In this document: one piece after another, positions 1 to 6,661 of the stretch
Layout of the letters: the number at the start of each line of letters is the position of its first letter
Position numbering within the stretch: position 1 is the first letter of the stretch
DNA from: CANHEE01 sp043777755
GTDB lineage: Bacteria; Bacteroidota; Bacteroidia; Chitinophagales; Saprospiraceae
Direction of reading: 5' to 3'
Assembly: GCA_043777755.1 (NCBI GenBank)
Contig: JAYWHK010000330.1
Coordinates: 1 to 16,590, forward strand
DNA length: 16,590 bases
Program-made: the position numbers and the translations under genes
Notes under the pieces: generated by a model
Told to the model about the DNA's origin: nothing
The model's database searches: none
Seen by the model: the letters and a program-made list of their open reading frames with translations, nothing else

Positions 1-2250
1 GTTTGGTCTATCAAAGAATTTCCTAATGCCTTGGTAAAAAAAGATACGATTTTTATTCCTAATTATGCCATTGTTTTTGGAGATATTTACAATCCTAAAA
101 CAAGTATAAAAGTAATTCCTTTACCCATTACAAATTCACCTCCAGATACATTAAAACTATCCATTACAGCACGGTTTTCTTGGTTAAAAGCTACCCAAGG
201 TGCTAATGGCGATACGACCATAAAAGTACCCGTCAGGAATACTTGCGGAGATGTTTATGTTTTTATTTATCGATTTTCTGATGTCCCCATTACTTTTGAT
301 ATATTTAAAGTAAATATCTACGGAAATCCCTATATCTCATGTAGTAATCCAGTATCGTGGCTTGATGCACTTCATATCAGTGGATTTCCCCCTTTCTCTT
401 ATCTATGGAACAATGGTTCGACCAATAGTTCGACTACTGCACCTTTTCCTGGATTTTACAGCTGTGCCATAACAGATAAAAATGGTTGTTCTCAAGTAGC
501 TTCAATTTCGGTTTGGGGTGATTTTACACCTCCTACTTTAAGTTTTCAAAAAAAAAATCCTACTTGTGGTCAAAAAAATGGCTCTATTGAAGCAAACAAC
601 TCCTTTGGTAATTCGTATTCTTGGTCAACAGGTGCAAATGGAGCAACAATAAACAACCTATACGCAGGAACTTATACAGTAACAGTGACTAGTCCTTCTA
701 ATGACTGTTCTATAATTCAAGATATTACCTTAGTAGAAAATAAAGCTATAACTTCGTCATCAAAATTCATTACTACTTGCGATGCCAACAACTTAAAACC
801 CGATACTACTTTTTTGAAAAACAACTATGGTTGTGATAGTCTTTTTGTCGTCAATAAAATTTTGAAAAATAAGTCCTTTGCGTCAAAATTCGTTAATACT
901 TGCGATGCCAACAACTTAAAACCTGACTCTACTTTTTTGAAAAACAACTATGGTTGTGATAGTCTTTTTGTCGTAAATAAAATTTTGAAAAATAAATCCT
1001 TTGAGTCAAAATTCATCAATACTTGCGATGCCAACAATCTAAAATCTGACTCTACTTTTTTGAAAAATACCTACGGTTGTGATAGTCTTTTTGTCGTGAA
1101 TAAAATTTTGAAAAAATCTCAACCAAGTTTTAAAAATATTTTCACCTGTAATGCTTTGCAAATTAAGACAGATTCTGTTTTGTTCAAAAACACTTATGGT
1201 TGTGATAGTTTTCTGATAATCAATACGTTACTAAAACAATCCGCTGTTAATGCCAACTTAGTGGTGGCTAATAAAATTAGTTGTTATGATGCAGAAAATG
1301 GCAGCCTGAGTATAGAAAACCTACAAGGCGGACAAGTACCGTATCAGTTTTTTTGGAGCAATGGCGGCACAAGTCAAAAAATAGATAAGCTCACCGCAGG
1401 CGTTTATACGGTCATCGTTAGCGATGCCGAGCAATGTACTTTCACGCAAAATTTTACAATAAAAAATCCAGATAAGGTTGTTTTGAAAATCTCAGAACGC
1501 AAACCACTTTGCTCCACAGATGATTTTGGCGAAATTGACCTCATAGAAGCAAATGGCGGTACAGGTAACTTTTGGTATCAAATGGACAAAAGTCAAGCAA
1601 AAAAAATCAATAGTTTGCCTATGAACCTTTCTAATATAGGCATTGGGAAGCACGAAATTAGTGTTTTTGACGATAACAATTGTACCGCAAATTACAGTTT
1701 TGTATATTCAAAACCAAGCCCGTTGAAGTTGAATTTAGAAATTGAAAAAGACGCTATTACGCTTGGAGACAGTACACTTTTTAAGCTAAAAACGAATTTT
1801 GCCGTACATAAAATAAGTTGGAAACCTTCCGAAAACCTCAGTTGCGACACTTGTCTGACTACTTTTGCATTTCCAAAAGAAAATACGACTTACGAAGTTA
1901 CCGCTTCTGATAGCAATGATTGTGAAGTAAAAACCACTTTGTCACTCAGGGTCAAATACATCAAAAACGCTTATGTTCCTACTATTTTCAACCCAGAAGG
2001 AAAGTCAAATCCAATGTTCACGATTTATGGCAATCCATTGGTTATCAAAAGAATAGTATCGTTCAAAATTTTTGACCGATGGGGAGTGCTTGTCCATGAA
2101 AACTATGATTTTGCGCCAAATTTGGGTTCTTGGGACGGTTCTTTCAGAAATGAACCTTGCAATCCTGCTGTTTTTGTGTATTATGGCGACATAGAATATT
2201 ACGATGGAACGGTAAAACGTTTAGTAGGCGATGTGACTTTGATGCGATAA
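1..2250 (+). CDS. Secreted T9SS type B surface protein with SprB-like and 41-residue repeats (5' partial)
   Basis: The reading frame is open from base 1, so the true start and signal peptide lie upstream; the TTG at 31 is not a credible start. It ends at TAA 2248-2250. The visible part holds SprB-like modules (pattern C..G..G.I, WS.G, L.AG.Y.V.V.D...C) near 337-516, 562-738, 1273-1470 and 1486-1710. Between them, at 760-1251, sits an array of four 41-residue repeats with core CDANNLKPDSTFLKN followed by YGCDSLFVVNKIL. A PKD/Ig-like stretch with a CDTC motif follows. The last ~97 residues (1957-2247, beginning YIKNAYVPTIFNPEG, with FDRWG and WDG motifs) are a gliding-motility-associated CHU_C / type B sorting domain. 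In the known family this domain directs export through the type IX secretion system and attachment at the cell surface. Inference: a large adhesin or matrix protein; its ligand cannot be told. The 3' end faces the next gene across 12 nt. Confidence 0.9.
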   Translation, partial: VWSIKEFPNALVKKDTIFIPNYAIVFGDIYNPKTSIKVIPLPITNSPPDTLKLSITARFSWLKATQGANGDTTIKVPVRNTCGDVYVFIYRFSDVPITFDIFKVNIYGNPYISCSNPVSWLDALHISGFPPFSYLWNNGSTNSSTTAPFPGFYSCAITDKNGCSQVASISVWGDFTPPTLSFQKKNPTCGQKNGSIEANNSFGNSYSWSTGANGATINNLYAGTYTVTVTSPSNDCSIIQDITLVENKAITSSSKFITTCDANNLKPDTTFLKNNYGCDSLFVVNKILKNKSFASKFVNTCDANNLKPDSTFLKNNYGCDSLFVVNKILKNKSFESKFINTCDANNLKSDSTFLKNTYGCDSLFVVNKILKKSQPSFKNIFTCNALQIKTDSVLFKNTYGCDSFLIINTLLKQSAVNANLVVANKISCYDAENGSLSIENLQGGQVPYQFFWSNGGTSQKIDKLTAGVYTVIVSDAEQCTFTQNFTIKNPDKVVLKISERKPLCSTDDFGEIDLIEANGGTGNFWYQMDKSQAKKINSLPMNLSNIGIGKHEISVFDDNNCTANYSFVYSKPSPLKLNLEIEKDAITLGDSTLFKLKTNFAVHKISWKPSENLSCDTCLTTFAFPKENTTYEVTASDSNDCEVKTTLSLRVKYIKNAYVPTIFNPEGKSNPMFTIYGNPLVIKRIVSFKIFDRWGVLVHENYDFAPNLGSWDGSFRNEPCNPAVFVYYGDIEYYDGTVKRLVGDVTLMR
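760..1251 (+). repeat. Tandem 123-bp (41-residue) coding repeat, four units
   Basis: Units are 760-882, 883-1005, 1006-1128 and 1129-1251, with an exact 123-bp period. The first three are nearly identical at DNA level (all carry ACTTGCGATGCCAACAA). The fourth keeps the register and the YGCDS core but has diverged strongly. Each unit carries two cysteines, one after the INT segment and one in GCDS, which could form a disulfide in a secreted protein. High DNA identity of units 1-3 suggests recent duplication or gene conversion. Confidence 0.95.
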
Positions 2251-2262
2251 AAAAACTAAAAC

Positions 2263-2829
2263 TCAATACGAGTAATGTCCCGTAATTTTATAAGAAAAAA
2301 GGCAATCGGAAAGCTCTTGACCAGCACCGATGTTATGAACAATCAAGTGGCGGCTACCGTCACTTGATTTTTTATTTACGACAACTCCAATATGCGTCAA
2401 ATTCCCTGACAAATTCCAAGTGACAATATCGCCAGGCTGGTAATCTGCTGGATTGGTAGAAATAATTTTTGTTTTTCCATATTTTTTAAAAAAAGTCATT
2501 AAATTTGGCACTCTACGGTGGTCAATGTTTGAATCAGGTGCTTTGAGGTTCCATTTTTGAGGATAGGATTTGAAGTGTTTTTTCATATCTTCATGCACAA
2601 GTTGCTGTAAATCAATGCCTAATTTTCGATACGCACGAACCACAACATCGGTACAAACACCTTTGTCACTCGGAACATCGCCTTTGGGATAAGGAATTTT
2701 GAAATATGCCCCATCGTAGGTCACTTTGTCTTTTGTCAAAGCAATGGCTGCTTTTGAAAGCTGTTCTGCTCTTTGTGAAAAGGTGAAAAATGGGATAAAA
2801 AGCAAAATTAACAACGTTGTTTTTTTCAT
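2263..2829 (-). CDS. Exported DUF1287 family protein (YijF-like, probable Cys/His hydrolase fold)
   Basis: 188 residues. The N-terminus (MKK, then a hydrophobic run to FTFSQ) is a signal peptide, probably cut after Ser18, so the protein should be periplasmic or secreted. The body has hallmarks of DUF1287: GDVPSDKGVCTDVVVRAYR (Cys59), IDLQQLVHEDM, the block NIDHRRVPNL (101-110), PGDIVTWNL (132-140) with THIGVV (His146), and a late VHNIGAG (His165). The Cys59/His146 arrangement recalls NlpC/P60-type papain-like folds that act on peptidoglycan or related amides. The family's reaction is not established, so catalysis is inference. The length fits the family and the frame is intact. It converges on the adhesin-like gene and diverges from the NamZ-family gene 585 nt away. 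Confidence 0.85.
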   Translation of the reverse strand: MKKTTLLILLFIPFFTFSQRAEQLSKAAIALTKDKVTYDGAYFKIPYPKGDVPSDKGVCTDVVVRAYRKLGIDLQQLVHEDMKKHFKSYPQKWNLKAPDSNIDHRRVPNLMTFFKKYGKTKIISTNPADYQPGDIVTWNLSGNLTHIGVVVNKKSSDGSRHLIVHNIGAGQELSDCLFSYKITGHYSY

Positions 2830-2846
2830 AAAATTAGTATCAGGAA

Positions 2847-2867
2847 AATTAAAACGAAGTTTTAATT
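2847..2867. promoter_or_regulatory. AT-rich perfect hairpin in the leader of the DUF1287 gene
   Basis: Arms AATTAAAAC and GTTTTAATT pair perfectly around a GAA loop, starting 17 nt upstream of the ATG (read on the minus strand). It could be an operator or an mRNA leader hairpin. Nothing in the sequence shows which, and AT-rich palindromes also arise by chance in such DNA. Confidence 0.3.
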
Positions 2868-2916
2868 AAATTAGTGAAATTAGATTTAATTTTCAACACC
2901 ACGCTTGGTGTAAGGG

Positions 2917-2994
2917 CAATGTCATTAAGCTAAGGAATTTGATTTTAAATGCTTTGCTCAACAACCTAAATCTATTTCTGATGCCCTTACCCTA
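2917..2994 (+). repeat. Dispersed intergenic element, copy A of an inverted pair
   Basis: It begins with CAATGTCATTAAGCTAAG (2917-2934) and ends with TTTCTGATGCCCT (2975-2987) plus TACCCTA. Both end words occur exactly, in reverse complement and in the same order, in the copy at 3124-3203, while the middle is diverged. It is preceded by GTAAGGG, which links it to the hairpin elements at 16231 and 16447. Confidence 0.7.
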
Positions 2995-3123
2995 AAGGGA
3001 ATTCAGACAAAATAAGTAAATTTTTCCAATTTTATGCAATAAAACGATTGTTTTTATTGCTAAAAAACAAATAAAACAATACATTTAGGAGTCATTCCCG
3101 TTCCCAAAGGGATTCCTTCGGAA

Positions 3124-3203
3124 TAGGGTGAGGGCATCAGAAAGTGCTGTTCTAATCTTTTACAAAGCAACACATTTTTAAAACTCTTAGCTTAATGACA
3201 TTG
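3124..3203 (-). repeat. Dispersed intergenic element, copy B of the inverted pair
   Basis: Read on the minus strand it begins CAATGTCATTAAGCTAAG (3203-3186, 18 of 18 identical to copy A) and ends TTTCTGATGCCCT (3143-3131, 13 of 13) followed by CACCCTA. Just beyond it (3105-3124) lies a small ATTCC-TTC-GGAAT hairpin next to CCCAAAGGG. Copies A and B face each other across about 130 nt and could pair as a large stem. Confidence 0.7.
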
Positions 3204-3269
3204 GGTCTAAGAGATGAAAATAAAATAAAATAAAAGCGCATTTTATCTATGACACTAAGATTATATTCC

Positions 3270-3349
3270 AACACGAATTTCCACAAATTAATACACGAAT
3301 TTCACAAAATTTAGTGCTAATTTGTGTATTAATTCGTACAATTCGTGTT
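3270..3349. repeat. Long imperfect hairpin upstream of the NamZ-family gene
   Basis: The left arm begins AACACGAATT and contains AATTAATACAC. The right arm, read in reverse complement, also begins AACACGAATT and contains AATTAATACAC. The pairing covers most of 30+ bases per side with a few mismatches. It ends 65 nt before the gene start. It resembles a dispersed palindromic intergenic repeat more than a terminator, since no T-tract follows. Confidence 0.65.
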
Positions 3350-3414
3350 AAAATAAATACGCTAAATTCGGTACTACCTTACAACATTAAAAACGATTTT
3401 AAAAATAAAATAGT

Positions 3415-4644
3415 ATGACAAAAATGTTAAATTTGAGCTATATTTTTCTTGTTCTAAGTACTTTTTTGGGTGCTTGCAAAACAAAAAACGTTGTAAATCA
3501 GCAAGATACAACGGTAAAGACACTTTCTATTTACGATGAAAATATCAAAGTCGGAGCTGCACGAACGGCAGATTATTTACCTTTTTTGAAAGGAAAAAGA
3601 GTGGCGATGGTTGTCAATCAGACTTCTGTTCTGAACGATAAACACCTAGTGGATAGCCTTCTTGCTTTAAAAATAAACATCAAAAAAATATTCGCTCCTG
3701 AACATGGTTTTCGTGGTGATGGCGAAGCGGGTGAAAAAATAAAAGACGGAAAAGATGCCAAAACTGGCTTGTCGATTATTTCTTTGCATGGTAAAAAATT
3801 CAAGCCTGAGCCAGCGGATTTAGCGGACGTTGATGTGTTGATTTTTGACATTCAAGATGTTGGCGCACGTTTTTATACCTATATTTCCACTTTGCATTAT
3901 TGCATGGAGGCTTGCGCTGAAAACAACAAAGTTTTGATGGTTTTTGACCGTCCAAATCCAACTGGACACTACGTTGATGGGCCAGTATTGAATCCTAAAT
4001 TCAAGTCTTTTGTTGGGCTGGATTTGTTGCCTGTCGTACATGGTTTGACCATCGGAGAGTACGCCCAAATGACCAATGGAGAAGGCTGGTTGAAAGATAA
4101 AATAAAATGTAACTTACAGATTATCAAATGCTTAGATTATTCGCATGATAAATTTTATGAAGTAAAAATCGCTCCTTCTCCAAACCTTAAAACGATGCGT
4201 TCCATTTATTTGTATCCGTCTATTTGTTTTTTTGAAGGAACAAATGTGAGCTTAGGTCGTGGCACTGAAACACCTTTTGAAGTCATTGGTTTTCCAAAAA
4301 ATCCCGAAGGTGATTATACATTCACACCTCGACCTAATGCTGGCTCAAAAACGCCACCTTTAAACGGCGAATTGTGCAAAGGTTTTTCTTTTTCCACTAA
4401 AAATATTAAAGATTTACAAGCGATTAAACAATTGAATATCAGCTATTTAATTGATTTTTATAAAAATTATCCTAACAAAAATCAGTATTTTTTAGCCAAT
4501 AATTTTATTGATAAACTGGCTGGAACAGACCAACTTCGTTTGATGATTTTGGCAGGAAAATCCGAAGAGGAAATTCGTGCGTCTTGGCAAGCTGATTTGG
4601 AAAAATACAAGGCTATGCGTGCGAAGTATTTGTTGTACGATTGA
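3415..4644 (+). CDS. namZ: Lipoprotein exo-beta-N-acetylmuramidase, NamZ / DUF1343 family
   Basis: 409 residues. The N-terminus has a hydrophobic stretch and lipobox LGAC (Cys21), predicting a lipid-anchored envelope protein. ATG 3415 was chosen; ATG 3424, three codons on, would also preserve the signal peptide. The family motifs are present: VNQTSV near 68, APEHGFRGD (94-102), FDIQDVGARFYTY (144-156), DRPNP (178-182) and GRGTETPFE. Characterised NamZ enzymes (GH171 in CAZy) release terminal MurNAc from the non-reducing end of peptidoglycan chains, feeding cell-wall turnover and MurNAc recycling. Substrate here is inferred from family. The gene stands alone: upstream is repeat-rich gap, downstream a convergent gene. 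No other MurNAc-recycling gene lies in the window. Confidence 0.9.
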   Translation: MTKMLNLSYIFLVLSTFLGACKTKNVVNQQDTTVKTLSIYDENIKVGAARTADYLPFLKGKRVAMVVNQTSVLNDKHLVDSLLALKINIKKIFAPEHGFRGDGEAGEKIKDGKDAKTGLSIISLHGKKFKPEPADLADVDVLIFDIQDVGARFYTYISTLHYCMEACAENNKVLMVFDRPNPTGHYVDGPVLNPKFKSFVGLDLLPVVHGLTIGEYAQMTNGEGWLKDKIKCNLQIIKCLDYSHDKFYEVKIAPSPNLKTMRSIYLYPSICFFEGTNVSLGRGTETPFEVIGFPKNPEGDYTFTPRPNAGSKTPPLNGELCKGFSFSTKNIKDLQAIKQLNISYLIDFYKNYPNKNQYFLANNFIDKLAGTDQLRLMILAGKSEEEIRASWQADLEKYKAMRAKYLLYD

Positions 4645-4660
4645 AGGTAGTCATAATTAC

Positions 4661-4874
4661 GCAGGATTGGAACACTGATTGGACTAATTTTTAGGATTTT
4701 TCATGATTATGAAATACTCTCTTGGAAAATAATTCATAAAATATTGATTATCAAACTTTCCAAGAGTTTAAAACTCTTGGAAAGTTTTTTTTAGTCGTAA
4801 GTCAAAATAGTCGCATGATGAAAAAAAATCCTAATTTATCATAAAAATCAGTCCAATCAGTGTTCCTATCCTGC
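4661..4874. repeat. Outer inverted repeat of a nested palindrome
   Basis: The 25-bp arms at 4661-4685 and 4850-4874 match at 24 of 25 positions as reverse complements (core AACACTGATTGGACT). Similarity continues inward through AGGATTTTT- and CAT-rich words. The structure is centred at about 4768, almost exactly on the terminator palindrome at 4753-4787, so the two are concentric. It fills the gap between two convergent genes. Confidence 0.85.
4753..4791. terminator. Bidirectional Rho-independent terminator between convergent genes
   Basis: Perfect 17-bp arms, AAACTTTCCAAGAGTTT (4753-4769) and its reverse complement (4771-4787), are separated by one base and followed by more T residues. As an RNA the central AAA/TTT would open into a short loop. 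An A-run on the left arm also gives a modest U-tract for minus-strand transcripts. It lies 108 nt past the NamZ-family stop and about 104 nt past the stop of the trans-sulfuration gene on the other strand. Confidence 0.8.
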
Positions 4875-4894
4875 ATAGTTTGCTATCAAATATC

Positions 4895-6022
4895 CTATAT
4901 CTTACCCAATGCTTGTTCAAAATCAGCCACCAAATCATCACCATCTTCAATGCCAACGGAGATTCGGAGCAAATTGGCTGGTGTTGGTGAAGTTTCTCCT
5001 TCGATACTTCTGCGGTGTTCAATCAAACTCTCTACACCTCCCAAACTCGTCGCATGGACGAAAAGTTGTAGATTGGAACAAATTTTAAGCGCCGTTTCTT
5101 GACCGCCTTTGACCAAAATGGACAACATTCCACCAAAACCATTTGTCATTTGTTTTTTAGCGATTTCGTACTGCGGATTACTCTCCAAACCAGGGTACAT
5201 CACTTGCTCAATTGCTTCATGTTGCTCTAAAAACATCGCCAATTGCATGGTATTTTTAGCATGAATCGGCATACGGGCAGTAAAAGTTGCCAAACTTCTA
5301 CACAACAACCAACAATCAAAAGGCGAAGGTACTGCACCTCCTGTTTTTTGAAAAAGTCGAATAAAATCGTAGCGAGCGTCTGCATTTTTAAACACCAATG
5401 CACCACCTAAAACATCAGAATGACCGCCCAAATATTTTGTTGTAGAGTGTAAAGAAATATCAACGCCCATGTCCAAAGGACGGGTAAAATAAGGCGTAGC
5501 CCAAGTATTATCAGCGACTGTAAAACAATTGTTTTCTTTTGCAATTTTCACAATCGCTTGAATATCAGTGATTTTTACACTTGGATTTGATGGAGATTCC
5601 AACCAAATCAGTTTCGTATTTGCTTGGATATTTTTTCTTACATTGTCCAAATTTAAGTAATCCACCAAAGAAAAAGTCAAACCAAACTGCGGGAATAATT
5701 TATCCAAAATCGAGCGAACACCAAAGTACGTATCGTCGGGTAAAATAATGTGATCGCCTGATTTCAAACTCTGAAAAACAGCCAAAGCAGCAGTCAAACC
5801 AGAGGCAAAAGTAACGGTTTCGACACCGTTTTCCATCAGAGTTAATTTCTTCTCAAGCGTATCTCGATTTGGGTTTCCATAACGACTATAGATGTAGCCC
5901 GACGGATGAGAAAGTCCATCTTCGCCACGTTCAAAAGTGGTAGAAAGTACGATAGGTGACATAACAGCTCGGCTGTTGTCTTCAAAATTGCCTTCGTGAA
6001 TGAGTTGTGTTGCTAATTTCAT
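4895..6022 (-). CDS. PLP-dependent trans-sulfuration enzyme (cystathionine gamma-synthase / lyase family)
   Basis: 375 residues, full length for the Cys/Met metabolism PLP family (PF01053). The motifs in order are: YSRYGNP (45-51, PLP-phosphate-binding Tyr45 and Arg47 from the neighbouring subunit), FASGLTA (72-78), DDTYFG with Tyr99 to stack on PLP, ESPSNP (142-147), ADNTWATPYF with Asp171, and HSTTKYLGGHSDVLGG with Schiff-base Lys196. SLGGVESLIEH (326-336) and LLRISVGIED (Arg353, substrate carboxylate) follow. Members make cystathionine from an activated homoserine ester and cysteine, or cleave cystathionine or methionine; sequence does not separate these here. The segment after SLIEH reads RRSIEGE rather than the usual P-x-x-MTH, which may bear on substrate. 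It is monocistronic on the minus strand. Confidence 0.9.
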   Translation of the reverse strand: MKLATQLIHEGNFEDNSRAVMSPIVLSTTFERGEDGLSHPSGYIYSRYGNPNRDTLEKKLTLMENGVETVTFASGLTAALAVFQSLKSGDHIILPDDTYFGVRSILDKLFPQFGLTFSLVDYLNLDNVRKNIQANTKLIWLESPSNPSVKITDIQAIVKIAKENNCFTVADNTWATPYFTRPLDMGVDISLHSTTKYLGGHSDVLGGALVFKNADARYDFIRLFQKTGGAVPSPFDCWLLCRSLATFTARMPIHAKNTMQLAMFLEQHEAIEQVMYPGLESNPQYEIAKKQMTNGFGGMLSILVKGGQETALKICSNLQLFVHATSLGGVESLIEHRRSIEGETSPTPANLLRISVGIEDGDDLVADFEQALGKI

Positions 6023-6069
6023 AAGTTAATAAATTGTTAGAGATATTTTGGTGTTTTAAGTACTGTAAA

Positions 6070-6120
6070 TTAGTAGGTTAAAAGACTTATTGACTTGCGA
6101 CTTATTGACTTGCGACTACT
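6070..6120 (+). repeat. Dispersed TTGACTTGCGACT module, two tandem copies
   Basis: The sequence TTAAAAGACT then TTGACTTGCGACTTA repeated (starting at about 6090 and 6105) closely matches 10821-10863, where the same TTAAAAGACT is followed by two copies of TTGACTTACGACT. A single TTGACTTACGACT lies on the opposite strand near 4795-4807. Here it is 50-100 nt upstream of the trans-sulfuration gene, on the strand opposite to it. Confidence 0.75.
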
Positions 6121-6244
6121 TAACTGCCACAAAAATAATAATAAAATCTTAAAATTTTAATATGAATAAACAAAAAAAATAAAAGAACGTTTTGTTATTC
6201 TTAAAAAATCAGGTGAAAATAATATACGAATGACAAAATTTTGT

Positions 6245-6252
6245 TATTTTTG
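6245..6252 (+). promoter_or_regulatory. Candidate -7 box for the lipoprotein-cyclase operon
   Basis: TATTTTTG followed by C fits the Bacteroidota -7 consensus TAnnTTTG. It lies 25 nt before ATG 6278, giving a leader of about 20 nt. No clear -33 TTTG is visible at the usual spacing, so this is moderate evidence only. Confidence 0.45.
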
Positions 6253-6277
6253 CACTTAAGAAAAAATCTAAACATTG

Positions 6278-6655
6278 ATGAGAATCACTCCATTACACCT
6301 TATTATTACCTTTTTTTGTATTTCTTTTATAGCTTGCGACGCCAAAAAAGACGAAAGAAATAGCATAATCGCTGGAAAATGGCATATCCAAAAAGCTGAA
6401 AAAGACGGCTCTCCGTTTAGTTCGTTGGAAGGCACTGTTTTTGAATTTGGTACTGATGGTTCAATGAAAACCAATGTTCCTCAAATCGGAAGTGGAACGT
6501 TCCAATTCGATGGCACTACTCTTATCCAAAAAAATAATGCAACGATTAATTACAATATAGAATCTTTGACAGCTAATGAACTCATTATCAATACTTTTTT
6601 GAGAGAAATTCGTTTCAAAATGGTTTTTGGAAGAGATAGTTTGATTGTTGAATAA
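6278..6655 (+). CDS. Small lipocalin-like putative lipoprotein
   Basis: 125 residues from ATG 6278; an in-frame TTG directly before it at 6275 is not needed as start. A hydrophobic N-terminus ends in FIAC (Cys20), an imperfect but plausible lipobox, followed by DAKKDER, so an outer-envelope lipoprotein is likely. The rest (AGKWHIQKAEKDG, then VFEFGTDGSMKTN, GTFQFDGTTLIQ and a C-terminal beta strand) has the GxW start and alternating beta pattern of Bacteroidota lipocalin-like domains (Lipocalin_4 type). Such domains are thought to bind small hydrophobic ligands; the ligand is unknown. The gene ends 6 nt before the adenylate cyclase ATG, so the two are almost certainly co-transcribed. Inference: it may be a ligand-binding or accessory subunit for the cyclase's periplasmic TPR domain. 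Confidence 0.75.
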   Translation: MRITPLHLIITFFCISFIACDAKKDERNSIIAGKWHIQKAEKDGSPFSSLEGTVFEFGTDGSMKTNVPQIGSGTFQFDGTTLIQKNNATINYNIESLTANELIINTFLREIRFKMVFGRDSLIVE

Positions 6656-6661
6656 ATCCCC

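Larger units (their letters stand above)
2830..3414. other. Gene-free, repeat-rich region between divergent DUF1287 and NamZ-family genes
   Basis: No convincing ORF is present. The region holds a leader hairpin (2847-2867), a small hairpin ACACCA-CGCT-TGGTGT (2896-2911), two inverted copies of a dispersed element (2917-2994 and 3124-3203) and a long imperfect hairpin (3270-3349). Promoters for both flanking genes should lie here. TACCTTAC near 3375 is a weak -7 candidate for the plus-strand gene. Confidence 0.7.

Noticed and set aside
31..33. TTG at 31 as the start of the first gene
   Set aside because: The frame is open to base 1 with plausible protein sequence, and the family needs a signal peptide, so the gene is cut by the window edge.
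760..1251. Regularly spaced near-identical repeats that could suggest a CRISPR array
   Set aside because: The whole 123-bp unit is repeated without variable spacers, and it is in frame within a secreted protein gene.
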